Shown here in pieces: positions 1 through 8,464 of a DNA stretch of 64,000 bases; positions within the stretch are counted from its first letter, which is position 1; every line of letters starts with the position of its first letter. The position numbers and the translations under genes are program-made. A model generated the notes under the pieces. That model did no database searches and was not told where the DNA came from. It was given only the letters and a program-made list of their open reading frames with translations. The DNA comes from Hylemonella gracilis str. Niagara R (GTDB lineage: Bacteria > Pseudomonadota > Gammaproteobacteria > Burkholderiales > Burkholderiaceae_C), in contig NZ_JEMG01000001.1 in assembly GCF_000600295.1 (NCBI RefSeq), positions 777,920 to 841,919 of the forward strand, read 5' to 3'.

Positions 1-1
1 T

Positions 2-805
2 TTGCGTCTGCCCCTGGCCGACTACAAGGCATTCCTCAACGAAGCGGATGAATGGTCGCGCCTGCTCAGCGCCGGCCTGAACGAATGGTCGCTGGATCTG
101 GGCCACCAGGTGCACCGAGCCCTGCCGGTCAATCTGCTGGCGCTGGCACATGCCCTTGCGGGCAATGCCTCGGCGCTGGGGCTGGACGCCATTGCCACGC
201 TCGCGCGCACCCTGGAACAGGCCATGACCCAGCTGCGCGGTGAGCGCGAACTGCAGGTGCCTGCCGCGGAGGCGGCGCGCATCTTCCTGTTGGCCGCCGA
301 GGACATCCGTTACCTGCTGCACCAGTTGGCGGCCGGCGAACTCAAGATGCCCGAGCCGGGCCTGCTGGACGAGTTGGCCGCCGCCGCCGGCATCGAGGCG
401 CCCCAACTGCTGGCGCCCGCTGCAGCGTCGGCCCATGGGCAGCCCGCAGGCGTGTCCGACCTGCAGGTCGTGGCGACGGACGAGCCCGATCTGTTCACGC
501 CCGCCCCGACGCAAGCCGGTCTGCACCATGAATGGGGTTACACCCCACTCCCTGATGCTCCCCCCGTCATGGATGCACCGGCCACCCCCACTGCCTTGCC
601 GCTGCGCCAGCGCCTGGAAGCGCGGGTGGACGAGGTGCATGGCGGTCTGCACGAGCTGGACCTGATGTTGGAGCGCCTGCGCACGTACTTGAAGTCGGCG
701 GGCCTGCCGCCCGAGGCGCTCAAGGAGATCGCCACCGTGCAGCGCCACCTGCAGGAGGCGCTGGGCGAACTGGAAGAAGATCTGCGCGAGTTGGACGACG
801 AGTAA
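2..805 (+). CDS. C-terminal part of a PilL/ChpA-like protein (Hpt-like domain), apparently truncated
   Basis: The frame is open at the left edge, so only the last 267 residues are present. Residues 5-125 resemble an internal Hpt-like domain of the large type IV pilus chemotaxis kinase PilL/ChpA: an EADEWSR block, then AHALAGNAS where an active Hpt domain has His-x-x-Lys-Gly, so the phosphorylatable site looks degenerate. A low-complexity linker follows, then a helical tail (about residues 200-267) resembling the coiled dimerisation region of the same kinases. The ATPase, CheW-like and receiver domains that should follow are absent; a stop comes 80 bases before yqgE. In comamonads as I recall them, an intact PilL gene sits at this place. 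I infer an internally deleted kinase; an unrelated Hpt-like protein is the alternative. Confidence 0.5.
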   Translation: MRLPLADYKAFLNEADEWSRLLSAGLNEWSLDLGHQVHRALPVNLLALAHALAGNASALGLDAIATLARTLEQAMTQLRGERELQVPAAEAARIFLLAAEDIRYLLHQLAAGELKMPEPGLLDELAAAAGIEAPQLLAPAAASAHGQPAGVSDLQVVATDEPDLFTPAPTQAGLHHEWGYTPLPDAPPVMDAPATPTALPLRQRLEARVDEVHGGLHELDLMLERLRTYLKSAGLPPEALKEIATVQRHLQEALGELEEDLRELDDE

Positions 806-888
806 AGGTCGGGCCCACAGCCGGCTGGCGGTGGCCAAGAGGGGGCTGCCTTGCCGATGCCCGTAAGCCGGCCCACTAAAATCCGCGC

Positions 889-1626
889 ATGGCCCACGAT
901 CGCCCTCCGGTAGACAGCATCAACCTGACGAATCATTTCCTGATCGCCATGCCCGGCCTGGGCGACGCCTTCTTCGCCAAGAGCGTGGTCTATCTCTGCG
1001 AGCACAGCGAACGCGGCGCGCTGGGACTGATGATCAACAAGCCCACAGACATCTCGCTGAAGAACCTGTTCGACAAGGTCGAACTGCCCCTGGGTCGTGC
1101 CGATCTGCGGGACGCGCCCGTGTTCCAGGGGGGGCCGGTGCAGACCGAACGCGGTTTTGTGCTGCACGATGCCTTGAGTGCGGGTGTCGTGGCCCCAGCA
1201 GCTTGGGCCGCAGTGCCACGTGCGAACGAGTTGGCCGACGGCGACCGTGAAGGCAGCGGAGAGGGCGACGACGCCCAGCACGAGGCGCAGGGCGATCGCG
1301 ATGACGGGCCGTCCGACGCGGTGTATGCGTCCACCCTGGTGATACCCGGCGCCGCGCTGGAGATGACCACCTCGCGCGACGTGCTCGAAGCCCTGTCCCA
1401 CGGCGCAGGTCCGCAGCGCGTGCTGATCTCGCTTGGCTACTCGGCTTGGGCCCAGGGTCAGCTGGAATCCGAAATCGGTGAGAACAGCTGGCTCACCGTG
1501 CAGGTGGACTCCGCGCGCATGCTGGCCCTGATCTTCGACACGCCGGTCGAGCAGCGCTACGAAAAGGCCCTGGCCCTGCTGGGCCTGGAAGCCTGGATGC
1601 TTTCCCCGGATGCTGGACACGCGTGA
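889..1626 (+). CDS. yqgE: YqgE/AlgH family protein (UPF0301)
   Basis: Conserved protein of unknown biochemical role, usually next to ruvX. The family core is clear: the start FLIAMPGLGDAFFAKSVVYLCEHS, the block ALGLMINKP, and GGPVQTERGFVLH at residues 81-93. The protein is 245 residues against about 185-190 in most relatives. The excess lies between about residues 98 and 147, a stretch rich in Asp, Glu, Gly and Gln, after which the family pattern resumes (ALEMTTSRDVLEAL). The ATG at 889 fits the family N-terminus. The stop overlaps the start of a longer open frame, but the next true gene starts at 1761. Confidence 0.9.
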   Translation: MAHDRPPVDSINLTNHFLIAMPGLGDAFFAKSVVYLCEHSERGALGLMINKPTDISLKNLFDKVELPLGRADLRDAPVFQGGPVQTERGFVLHDALSAGVVAPAAWAAVPRANELADGDREGSGEGDDAQHEAQGDRDDGPSDAVYASTLVIPGAALEMTTSRDVLEALSHGAGPQRVLISLGYSAWAQGQLESEIGENSWLTVQVDSARMLALIFDTPVEQRYEKALALLGLEAWMLSPDAGHA

Positions 1627-1631
1627 AATGG

Positions 1632-1757
1632 CACACCCCCAGGCTGCACACACTTCGTGTCGCTTCGCCCCCCCCCTTGCAGGGGGCAACGCCAGTAGCC
1701 CGGCAAAGCCGGCTCTACGGCGTTCCCCATTTGGGCTTCTGGCGCGCCTGTGGGGGT
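1632..1757 (+). repeat. GC-rich intergenic repeat
   Basis: The gap between yqgE and ruvX holds a run of C, a CCCCCC-TTGCA-GGGGG hairpin, and a CCGGC-AAA-GCCGG hairpin. This composition is typical of short repeats dispersed between genes in Comamonadaceae. It can be read as an N-terminal extension of ruvX, but it has no protein-like conservation. It is related in style, not in detail, to the repeats at 20995-21151 and 48404-48502. Confidence 0.55.
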
Positions 1758-1760
1758 GAC

Positions 1761-2183
1761 ATGAATGCCACGACCTTGATCCCCTCCGCGCAGCAGACTT
1801 TCCTGGCCCTGGACTTCGGCCTCAAGCGCACGGGCGTGGCCGTGGGCAACCGTCTGCTGAAGCAGGCGCAACCCCAGGCCACCATCCGTGCCGAGGGGGA
1901 CGCGCGTTTCACGCAGATCGCGGCGCGCATCCGCGAATGGCAGCCCGACGCCTTGGTGGTGGGCGTGCCCTTCCACCCCGACGGCGCCGCGCACGACAAT
2001 ACCGAGCGTGCCCGCAAGTTCGCGCGGCAGCTGCGCGGCCGTTTCGGCCTGCCGGTGCATGAGGTGGACGAGCGCTACAGCACGACGGAAGCCATCGCCG
2101 AGGGCGGTGGCAACAAGCGTTTCGATGCCGACGCGGGCGCGGCCTGCGTCATCCTGGAACAGTTTTTGAGGAATCTGGAATGA
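1761..2183 (+). CDS. ruvX: Putative pre-16S rRNA nuclease / Holliday junction resolvase-like protein
   Basis: YqgF/RuvX family, RNase H fold; acts in maturation of the 16S rRNA 5' end. The 140-residue product has the first catalytic Asp in FLALDFGLKRTGVAVG near the N-terminus, the VVGVPFHPDG loop, the DERYSTTEA motif, and the last acidic motif with Asp near ACVILEQFL. The frame is open from 1623, but the ATG at 1761 gives the family's usual length, is preceded by GGGGGTGAC, and leaves the upstream repeat outside the gene. The end overlaps the pyrR start by four bases (ATGA), indicating translational coupling. Confidence 0.92.
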   Translation: MNATTLIPSAQQTFLALDFGLKRTGVAVGNRLLKQAQPQATIRAEGDARFTQIAARIREWQPDALVVGVPFHPDGAAHDNTERARKFARQLRGRFGLPVHEVDERYSTTEAIAEGGGNKRFDADAGAACVILEQFLRNLE

Positions 2184-2701
2184 GAGCTGTGGAGTCGGGC
2201 GGTACGGGAGTCTTGTTTCTGGATGCGGAGGCCCTGTACCGCGAACTGCTCAAAGGCGTGCGCAGCCTGGTCACACCGCAGACCCGGCTCGTTGGCGTCA
2301 CTTCCGGTGGGGCCTGGCTGGCCGAGCGCCTGCAGGTTGACCTGCAGCTTGAAGGCAAGCACGGTGTGATTTCCTCGGCCATGCACCGCGACGACTTCGC
2401 GCGCCGGGGCCTGAGCAGTTCAGCACAGACCGTGCTGCCCTTCGAGGTGAACGAGGCGCGCATCATCCTGCTGGACGACGTGCTCTACACCGGGCGCACC
2501 ATCCGCGCCGTGCTCAACGAGCTGTTCGACTACGGCCGCCCAGCCAGCGTGCAACTGGCCGTGCTGGTGGACCGCGGCGGGCGCGAACTGCCCGTGGCTG
2601 CCGACTACGCCGCCGCGCGCGTCAGCCTGCCGGACGATCGCCTGCTGCAACTGGCGCGCGGCGAAGATGGCCGTTTCAGCTTCCGCGTGGAAAGCGCCTG
2701 A
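2180..2701 (+). CDS. pyrR: Bifunctional pyr operon regulator / uracil phosphoribosyltransferase
   Basis: 173 residues, type I phosphoribosyltransferase fold. The PRPP-binding loop is IILLDDVLYTGRT (about residues 94-106), preceded by a flexible-loop region with FARRG. In Firmicutes PyrR binds pyr mRNA; in Gram-negatives it mostly has uracil phosphoribosyltransferase activity, so an RNA-binding role here is open. It overlaps ruvX by four bases and lies 42 bases before pyrB, so it is part of a ruvX-pyrR-pyrB-pyrC' transcription unit. Confidence 0.93.
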   Translation: MRAVESGGTGVLFLDAEALYRELLKGVRSLVTPQTRLVGVTSGGAWLAERLQVDLQLEGKHGVISSAMHRDDFARRGLSSSAQTVLPFEVNEARIILLDDVLYTGRTIRAVLNELFDYGRPASVQLAVLVDRGGRELPVAADYAAARVSLPDDRLLQLARGEDGRFSFRVESA

Positions 2702-2743
2702 GCGCTGCCGCCGCGCATCTGTCCGGGCCGCAAAAGAACAACC

Positions 2744-3706
2744 ATGAAACACCGCAACCCCCAACTCAACAAAAACGGCGAGCTGATTCATCTGCTCTCC
2801 ACCGAAGGGCTGCCGCGTGACATCCTCACGCACATCCTGGACACCGCCGCGAACTTCGTCAGCGTCAGTGACCGCGAAGTGAAGAAGGTGCCGCTGCTGC
2901 GTGGCAAGAGCGTGTTCAACCTCTTCTTCGAGAACAGCACGCGCACGCGCACCACCTTCGAGATCGCGGCCACGCGCCTGTCGGCCGACGTCATCAACCT
3001 CGACATCGCGCGCTCCTCGGCCAGCAAGGGCGAGAGCCTGCTCGACACCATCGCCAACCTGAGCGCCATGGCGGCCGACCTGTTTGTCGTGCGGCACAGC
3101 GAGTCGGGCGCGCCCTACCTGATCGCCCAGCATGTCGCGCCGCATGTGCATGTGGTGAACGCGGGCGACGGTCGGCATGCCCACCCCACGCAGGGCCTGC
3201 TCGACATGTACACCATCCGGCACTACAAGAAGGACTTCAGCAACCTCACGGTCGCCGTCGTCGGCGACGTGCTGCATTCGCGCGTCGCGCGCTCCGACAT
3301 CCACGCGCTGACCACGCTGGGTTGCGCCGAAGTGCGCGTGGTCGGTCCCAAGACCCTGGTGCCCGCCAACATGGCGCCCATGGGTGTGCGCGTCTGCCAC
3401 ACGCTGGAGGAAGGCATCAAGGACGCGGATGTCGTCATCATGCTGCGCCTGCAAAACGAGCGCATGAGCGGTGCCTTGCTGCCCAGCAGTCAGGAATTCT
3501 TCAAGAGCTTCGGCCTCACGCCTGAGAAGCTGTTACTCGCCAAGCCCGACGCCATTGTCATGCACCCCGGCCCCATCAACCGCGGCGTGGAGATCGCCTC
3601 CGCGGTGGTGGACGGCAAGCAGAGCGTCATCCTGCCGCAGGTGACCTTCGGCATCGCGGTGCGCATGGCGGTGATGAGCATCGTCGCGGGCAATGTGGCG
3701 AACTGA
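2744..3706 (+). CDS. pyrB: Aspartate carbamoyltransferase catalytic subunit
   Basis: Condenses carbamoyl phosphate with aspartate in the second step of UMP synthesis. The 320-residue product has the carbamoyl-phosphate motif [13 protein letters not shown] (about residues 61-73), the [12 protein letters not shown] loop, HPTQGLLD, and the C-terminal [11 protein letters not shown]. No regulatory pyrI is present. Together with the downstream zinc-less dihydroorotase homologue this indicates the class of ATCase made of PyrB plus inactive PyrC', as in Pseudomonas. Confidence 0.96.
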   Translation: MKHRNPQLNKNGELIHLLSTEGLPRDILTHILDTAANFVSVSDREVKKVPLLRGKSVFNLFFENSTRTRTTFEIAATRLSADVINLDIARSSASKGESLLDTIANLSAMAADLFVVRHSESGAPYLIAQHVAPHVHVVNAGDGRHAHPTQGLLDMYTIRHYKKDFSNLTVAVVGDVLHSRVARSDIHALTTLGCAEVRVVGPKTLVPANMAPMGVRVCHTLEEGIKDADVVIMLRLQNERMSGALLPSSQEFFKSFGLTPEKLLLAKPDAIVMHPGPINRGVEIASAVVDGKQSVILPQVTFGIAVRMAVMSIVAGNVAN

Positions 3707-3727
3707 AGGTCGGAACAAGGGCATCGC

Positions 3728-5026
3728 ATGAAACTGTTGATTCAAGGCGGTCGTGTCATCGACCCCGCCAGCAAGACGGACCGGGTCGCCGACGTGGTGA
3801 TCGCGGCGGGACGCATCGTGGGCATCGGGCGGGCCCCAGCCGATTTCACGCCCGATCGGGTGGTGGACGCGCGCGGCTGGGTGGTCGCCCCAGGCTTGGT
3901 GGACCTGGCCGTGCGTCTGCGCGAGCCGGGTCATGAGCACGAAGGCATGTTGGAAAGCGAAATGGCCGCCGCCGTCGCGGGTGGCGTGACCAGCTTGGCG
4001 TGCCCGCCCGATACCGACCCGGTGTTGGACGAACCCGGTCTGGTGGAAATGCTGAAGTTCCGCGCCGAAAAGCTGCACCAAGCGCGTGTCTTCCCCATCG
4101 GCGCGCTCACGCGCGGCCTGCAGGGCGAAAGTCTGACAGAGATGGCCGAGCTGACCGAAGCCGGCTGCGTGGCGTTCGGCCAGGCCGACGTGCCCCTGCT
4201 CAACACCCAGGTGCTGCAGCGGGCTCTGCTGTACGCCGCCACCTTTGGCTACACGGTCTGGTTGCGACCGAACGATTACCACCTGGGGCAGGGCGTGGCC
4301 GCCAGCGGCGCGCTGGCCACGCGACTGGGCCTGTCCGGCGTGCCCGTGGCGGCCGAGACCATCGCCCTGCACACGATCTTCGAGCTGGTGCGCAACACCG
4401 GTTGCCGCGTGCACCTGTGCCGCATTTCCAGCGCGGCGGGCGTGGCCCTGGTGCGCCAAGCCAAGGCCGAAGGCCTGCCCATCACTTGCGACGTGAGCGT
4501 CAACAGCCTGCACCTGTGCGATACCGACATCGGGTATTTCGACAGCCGTGCGCGCCTGACGCCGCCGCTGCGCCAAAGCACCGACCGCGAAGCCCTGCGC
4601 GCCGCGCTGGCCGACGGCACCATTGACGCCCTGGTCTCGGACCACACCCCCGTGGACGAGGACGCCAAGATGCTGCCCTTCGCGTCCGCCGAGCCTGGCG
4701 CGACCGGCGTGGAACTGCTGCTGAGCCTCGCCTTGAAATGGGGCGAGACGCAGGGCGCCGATGGCCTGAGCCGCGCCCTGGCCGTGCTGAGTTGCGAACC
4801 CGCGCGCGTGCTGGGCGCGGCCCTGGGCACGCTGCAGGCCAGCATCGGCAAGCTCAGCGTGGGCGGCGTGGCCGACCTCTGCCTGTTCGACCCGCGTGCT
4901 GCCTGGACCGTGACGCCCGAGGCCCTGCGCAGCCAAGGCAAGCACACACCGTTTGCTGGTTATGAGTTGCCTGGGCGCGTGCGCTGCACCGTCGTGGGCG
5001 GGCAGGTCGCCTACCAAGGCGATTGA
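3728..5026 (+). CDS. pyrC': Dihydroorotase-like PyrC' (pseudo-dihydroorotase, ATCase partner)
   Basis: 432 residues with the amidohydrolase fold of dihydroorotase. The metal-binding signature His-Val-His-Leu-Arg-Glu-Pro-Gly is changed: residues 61-68 read AVRLREPG, so both zinc histidines are replaced (A61, R63). The PHHL motif is also lost (NSLHL), and the later Asp-His motif is DHTPVDEDAK. In Pseudomonas such a protein has no dihydroorotase activity but is needed for PyrB to assemble into an active ATCase. By analogy a second, active pyrC should lie elsewhere. It follows pyrB by 21 bases. Confidence 0.9.
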   Translation: MKLLIQGGRVIDPASKTDRVADVVIAAGRIVGIGRAPADFTPDRVVDARGWVVAPGLVDLAVRLREPGHEHEGMLESEMAAAVAGGVTSLACPPDTDPVLDEPGLVEMLKFRAEKLHQARVFPIGALTRGLQGESLTEMAELTEAGCVAFGQADVPLLNTQVLQRALLYAATFGYTVWLRPNDYHLGQGVAASGALATRLGLSGVPVAAETIALHTIFELVRNTGCRVHLCRISSAAGVALVRQAKAEGLPITCDVSVNSLHLCDTDIGYFDSRARLTPPLRQSTDREALRAALADGTIDALVSDHTPVDEDAKMLPFASAEPGATGVELLLSLALKWGETQGADGLSRALAVLSCEPARVLGAALGTLQASIGKLSVGGVADLCLFDPRAAWTVTPEALRSQGKHTPFAGYELPGRVRCTVVGGQVAYQGD

Positions 5027-5046
5027 GCGGTCCGCAGACCAGGCGC

Positions 5047-5865
5047 ATGACGAAGCAAGTTCAATCGGATCTGCGTGGCCGAAGCCCATCTGGCGTGGGC
5101 CGGCGCCAGCCTAGTCAGGTCTCACGGCTGCGCGCCAGCTGGCGCCTGGCCCGTGCCTTCCTGCACCTCTTCCATGGCCTGCTCATCATCGGCCTGATCT
5201 TTCCGCGTCTGAACGAGGAGGCCCGTGCCCTGCGTGTGCAGATCTGGGCACGCGCGCTGTTGCGCCACCTGGGTCTGCGTGTGGAGGTGCGCGGCGACGT
5301 GGTGCGACCCGGGCCCTTGCTGCTGGCGTCCAACCACATCTCCTGGCTGGACATCATGAGCCTGCACGCGGCGCGCTACTGCCGCTTCGTCGCCAAGGCC
5401 GACATCCAGCGTTGGCCGCTGGTGGGGCGACTGGTGACGGGCGCGGGCACGCTGTACATCCAGCGCGAGTCGCGGCGTGACGCGATGCGAGTCGTTCAGC
5501 ACATCGCCGAGCGCCTGCGCGCGGGTGAGGTGCTTGCGGTCTTTCCCGAAGGCACCACCAGCGATGGACAGGACTTGCTCCCCTTCCACGCCAACCTGCT
5601 GCAGGCTGCCATCAGCGCCGAGGCGCCCGTGCAGCCCGTCGCCCTGGACTTTCTGGACAGCCGGGGCCAGCGCAGCCTCGCGCCGTGCTACATCGGTGAC
5701 GACTCCCTGCTGGACACCGCCTGGCGCACGGCCCGCTCCAAGGGGCTGGTGGTGCGTGTGACCTTCGGTCCACCGCAGACGGCGCAGGGGCGGGATCGCC
5801 GAGCTTGGGCGGATGCGCTGCGCGACGAGGTCATCCGCCTGCGCGCGGAGTCTGTGCAGGGCTGA
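5047..5865 (+). CDS. plsC: 1-acyl-sn-glycerol-3-phosphate acyltransferase family protein
   Basis: Membrane-associated acyltransferase that would acylate lysophosphatidic acid in phospholipid synthesis. The catalytic motif is NHISWLD (His-x4-Asp) and the substrate-binding motif is FPEGTTSDG; a hydrophobic segment precedes them (LHLFHGLLIIGLIFP). ATG 5047 is used; a TTG at 5023 that overlaps the end of pyrC' is an alternative giving 280 residues. Close relatives include ornithine-lipid OlsA-type enzymes, so the exact lyso-lipid substrate is uncertain. Confidence 0.85.
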   Translation: MTKQVQSDLRGRSPSGVGRRQPSQVSRLRASWRLARAFLHLFHGLLIIGLIFPRLNEEARALRVQIWARALLRHLGLRVEVRGDVVRPGPLLLASNHISWLDIMSLHAARYCRFVAKADIQRWPLVGRLVTGAGTLYIQRESRRDAMRVVQHIAERLRAGEVLAVFPEGTTSDGQDLLPFHANLLQAAISAEAPVQPVALDFLDSRGQRSLAPCYIGDDSLLDTAWRTARSKGLVVRVTFGPPQTAQGRDRRAWADALRDEVIRLRAESVQG

Positions 5866-5997
5866 GTGAGCCGAATTGCGATCAGCCATCGGTTCGCTCC
5901 GGGCTTGATTTTTACGGTTTGTTTCGGTCCTCCGCGCGGGGCCTCAGGTCTCGCGCGTGAGAATGGCTGAACCATCCATGACTCAGGGAGCCGCAAG

Positions 5998-7158
5998 TTG
6001 CAGCACATCGAAGATCAGGGCGGCCTCGCGCCGTCCGAACCCCAGCCGGGGGAGCCGCGTCCGACCGAACTCGGCATCCGTTTCGTCGGCTCGGGTAGCG
6101 AATATTTCCGCATCTGGATCGTCAACCTGCTGCTCACGCTGGTGACCGTCGGCTTCTACTACCCCTTTGCCAAGACGCGGCGGCTGAAGTATTTCTACGG
6201 CGCGACCGAGGTGGGCGGGCACCCGCTGTCCTTCCATGGACAGCCTTGGGCGATGTTCCGGGGTTATGTGTTTGCCGTATTACTTGTGGGTGTGTACAAC
6301 GCAGCAGACTACCTGTCGCCCGTCGTCGGGTTGTTGGCTTTTGCGCTTCTGATGTTGGCGTGGCCGGCCCTGTGGCATGCCTCCTTGCGATTCAGGCTGG
6401 CCAATACCGGGTGGCGAGGACTGCGCTTTCGGTTCACCGGCACGCGTGGTGGGTCATACCACGCGTTCTCGTTGCTGATTGCGGTGCTTTTGGTGTTTTT
6501 CATTGGCGTCACTTTGGCCAGCCTGCAGTCGCAGGTGCTCAGGAGCCACGCCTTGGTTTTGATCCTGTTGTCCTATCCCGTCGCTCTTGTATTGATCCCT
6601 GCCGGTTTCTGGCTGCACAGGCGTTATCAACAAGGTCATTTGGCGATCGCCAACGAACAAGCCGCGTTCCATGTTGGCGCTAGCAAGTTCTATCGCCTGT
6701 TCGGTGTTGCCTTTGTTTATTTCCTGTTAGTGCTGCTGGTCGCGGGACTCGCGATTTTTGCGCTGGGTAAGGTCGGTGCCTTGTCGTCGAACTGGCTGCT
6801 CACGGCCATTCTGATCGTCGCGTATCTGGCGGTCTTGTGCGTGGTCGGCGGATACTTCACAGCCCGCCTGCAAAACCTGGTCTGGAACGGCACCCGCAGC
6901 CCGGGCCTGGCCTTCCGCAGTACCTTGTCAGCCATCGCCTTGATCAAACTCTGGTTCAAGAACTGGCTGCTGACCCTTCTCACGATCGGCCTGTACCACC
7001 CCTACGCCAAGGTGGCCAATGCGCGTCTGCGCCTGGAGGCCGTGTCCTTGCTGGCCACGGTCAACCTGGACGAACTGGTGGCTGCGCAGGATGCGAACGC
7101 CGCCACGGCCACGGGGGAAGCGGCCGGGGACCTGTTCGGCCTGGATCTGGGCCTTTGA
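5998..7158 (+). CDS. YjgN family (DUF898) inner-membrane protein
   Basis: 386 residues with two copies of a motif in which a hydrophobic segment is followed by a Tyr-Pro-(Phe/Tyr)-Ala-Lys turn: VTVGFYYPFAKTRR near residue 50 and LTIGLYHPYAKVAN near residue 330. About eight membrane segments lie between. This matches YjgN/DUF898, whose function is unknown. The start is a TTG with a strong ribosome-binding site AGGGAG eight bases upstream; no in-frame ATG exists between an upstream stop (5968) and this point. The M48 peptidase follows within 30 bases, a pairing often seen for this family. Confidence 0.85.
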   Translation: MQHIEDQGGLAPSEPQPGEPRPTELGIRFVGSGSEYFRIWIVNLLLTLVTVGFYYPFAKTRRLKYFYGATEVGGHPLSFHGQPWAMFRGYVFAVLLVGVYNAADYLSPVVGLLAFALLMLAWPALWHASLRFRLANTGWRGLRFRFTGTRGGSYHAFSLLIAVLLVFFIGVTLASLQSQVLRSHALVLILLSYPVALVLIPAGFWLHRRYQQGHLAIANEQAAFHVGASKFYRLFGVAFVYFLLVLLVAGLAIFALGKVGALSSNWLLTAILIVAYLAVLCVVGGYFTARLQNLVWNGTRSPGLAFRSTLSAIALIKLWFKNWLLTLLTIGLYHPYAKVANARLRLEAVSLLATVNLDELVAAQDANAATATGEAAGDLFGLDLGL

Positions 7159-7187
7159 GTTCGAGTTCTGTCTGACAGGCAAACCGC

Positions 7188-8399
7188 ATGTCCAACGTCT
7201 CACCCTCAACATCCTCGCTGAACGCTGAGTCGCCGCAAGCGCTGTACTTCGATGGCCGCAGCGCGCGGCCATTGCCGGTGCGTTTGGACGTGGACCGTGG
7301 GGACCTGCGGGCCTGGTGTGTTGCCGAGGAAAGCGCGTCGACTGTGTCAAGGGAAGCGAGCGGGGTGGAAATCGCGCGGTGGCCACTGAAACAGGTGCAA
7401 TGGCCCGAACGCACGCGCCACGGACAGCGCGTCATCCTGCTGGCTCACGGTGGTTCCTTGCAGGTGGCGGATGCGGCGGCCTTCGACGCCTGGCGTGTCG
7501 CCCTCGGGCACAGCGACGGCTGGGTGGTGCGCGCGCAGCTGCATTGGCGCGGCGTGCTGCTGGCCTTGGTCCTGCTGCTGGGCTTGCTCTTGGCCGGCTA
7601 CCGCTGGGGCTTGCCCTGGGCGGCGGTGCAAGTGGTGCGGGCCTTGCCTGCGCAGGTGGATGAGGCTTTGGGCCAAGAAGCGCTCGGGTATCTGGACGCG
7701 CACCTGCTGTCGCCCAGTAGCTTGCCAGCGCAGCGCCAGGCCGAATTGCGCGCTGCCTTGGACCAGGCCCTGCGGGCGATGGACGCAGCGCCCGTGCCCT
7801 GGACGTTGCACTTCCGCGCGGGTGTGCCCGGGTCCGAGACTCTGGACCCGCCATCCGCGTCGAGCACGGACACCCCCAGCGTAGAACCCACGGACGAGGG
7901 CGGCACAGGCGAGGGCAAGTCCACCCGAGGCGGCATCGGTCCCAACGCGCTGGCCCTGCCCGGCGGCCACATCATCGTCACCGACGAACTGGTGCAACTG
8001 CTGGACGGCCGCGACGATGCCCTGCTCGGCGTGCTGGGCCATGAATACGGCCACGTGCGCCTGCGCCACGGCATGCAGTCTCTGGCGCGGCTGACGCTGG
8101 CCTCGGCGGCGGTGTCGGTGGTGGTGGGTGACTTCAGCAGCCTGCTGGGCGCCGTGCCTCTGCTGCTGGCGCAGATGGACTATTCACGCCATGCCGAGCG
8201 CGAGGCCGACGCCGAGGCGGTGCGCCTTTTGCGCGCCAACCGGCTCTCGCCCGAGGCCATGGTGGTGTTCTTCGAGCGCATGGCCGCGCGTCAGCCGGCG
8301 CGTCGCACGCGCGAGGAAGGCGGCTTGCCCATCGCTCTGTCCAGCCATCCGGCGGACGCCGAGCGCATCCGCTTCTTCACCGAGGCAGCGCGGCCTTGA
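7188..8399 (+). CDS. M48 family metallopeptidase, membrane-anchored
   Basis: 403 residues. A membrane segment (GVLLALVLLLGLLLAGY, about residues 122-138) anchors it; the C-terminal half is a zinc protease with LGHEYGHV (HExxH, about residue 284) and the third ligand in SRHAEREADAEAV. The N-terminal ~110 residues resemble a small cytoplasmic domain seen in relatives paired with YjgN proteins. A Gly/Asp-rich linker lies near residues 215-245. Substrate unknown; a role in membrane-protein quality control is only inference from HtpX-like relatives. Confidence 0.85.
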   Translation: MSNVSPSTSSLNAESPQALYFDGRSARPLPVRLDVDRGDLRAWCVAEESASTVSREASGVEIARWPLKQVQWPERTRHGQRVILLAHGGSLQVADAAAFDAWRVALGHSDGWVVRAQLHWRGVLLALVLLLGLLLAGYRWGLPWAAVQVVRALPAQVDEALGQEALGYLDAHLLSPSSLPAQRQAELRAALDQALRAMDAAPVPWTLHFRAGVPGSETLDPPSASSTDTPSVEPTDEGGTGEGKSTRGGIGPNALALPGGHIIVTDELVQLLDGRDDALLGVLGHEYGHVRLRHGMQSLARLTLASAAVSVVVGDFSSLLGAVPLLLAQMDYSRHAEREADAEAVRLLRANRLSPEAMVVFFERMAARQPARRTREEGGLPIALSSHPADAERIRFFTEAARP

Positions 8400-8464
8400 G
8401 GGATTGAAGCGCTGAGCTACTGCGCTGTGCCGAGGCGCTGAAGTGAGCGCGCAGGCCTGTGCCC

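Noticed and set aside
538-1689. Long minus-strand open frames opposite yqgE and similar long frames opposite pyrB, pyrC' and zwf
   Set aside because: Typical of high-GC codon bias; they lie opposite well-identified genes and carry no motifs.
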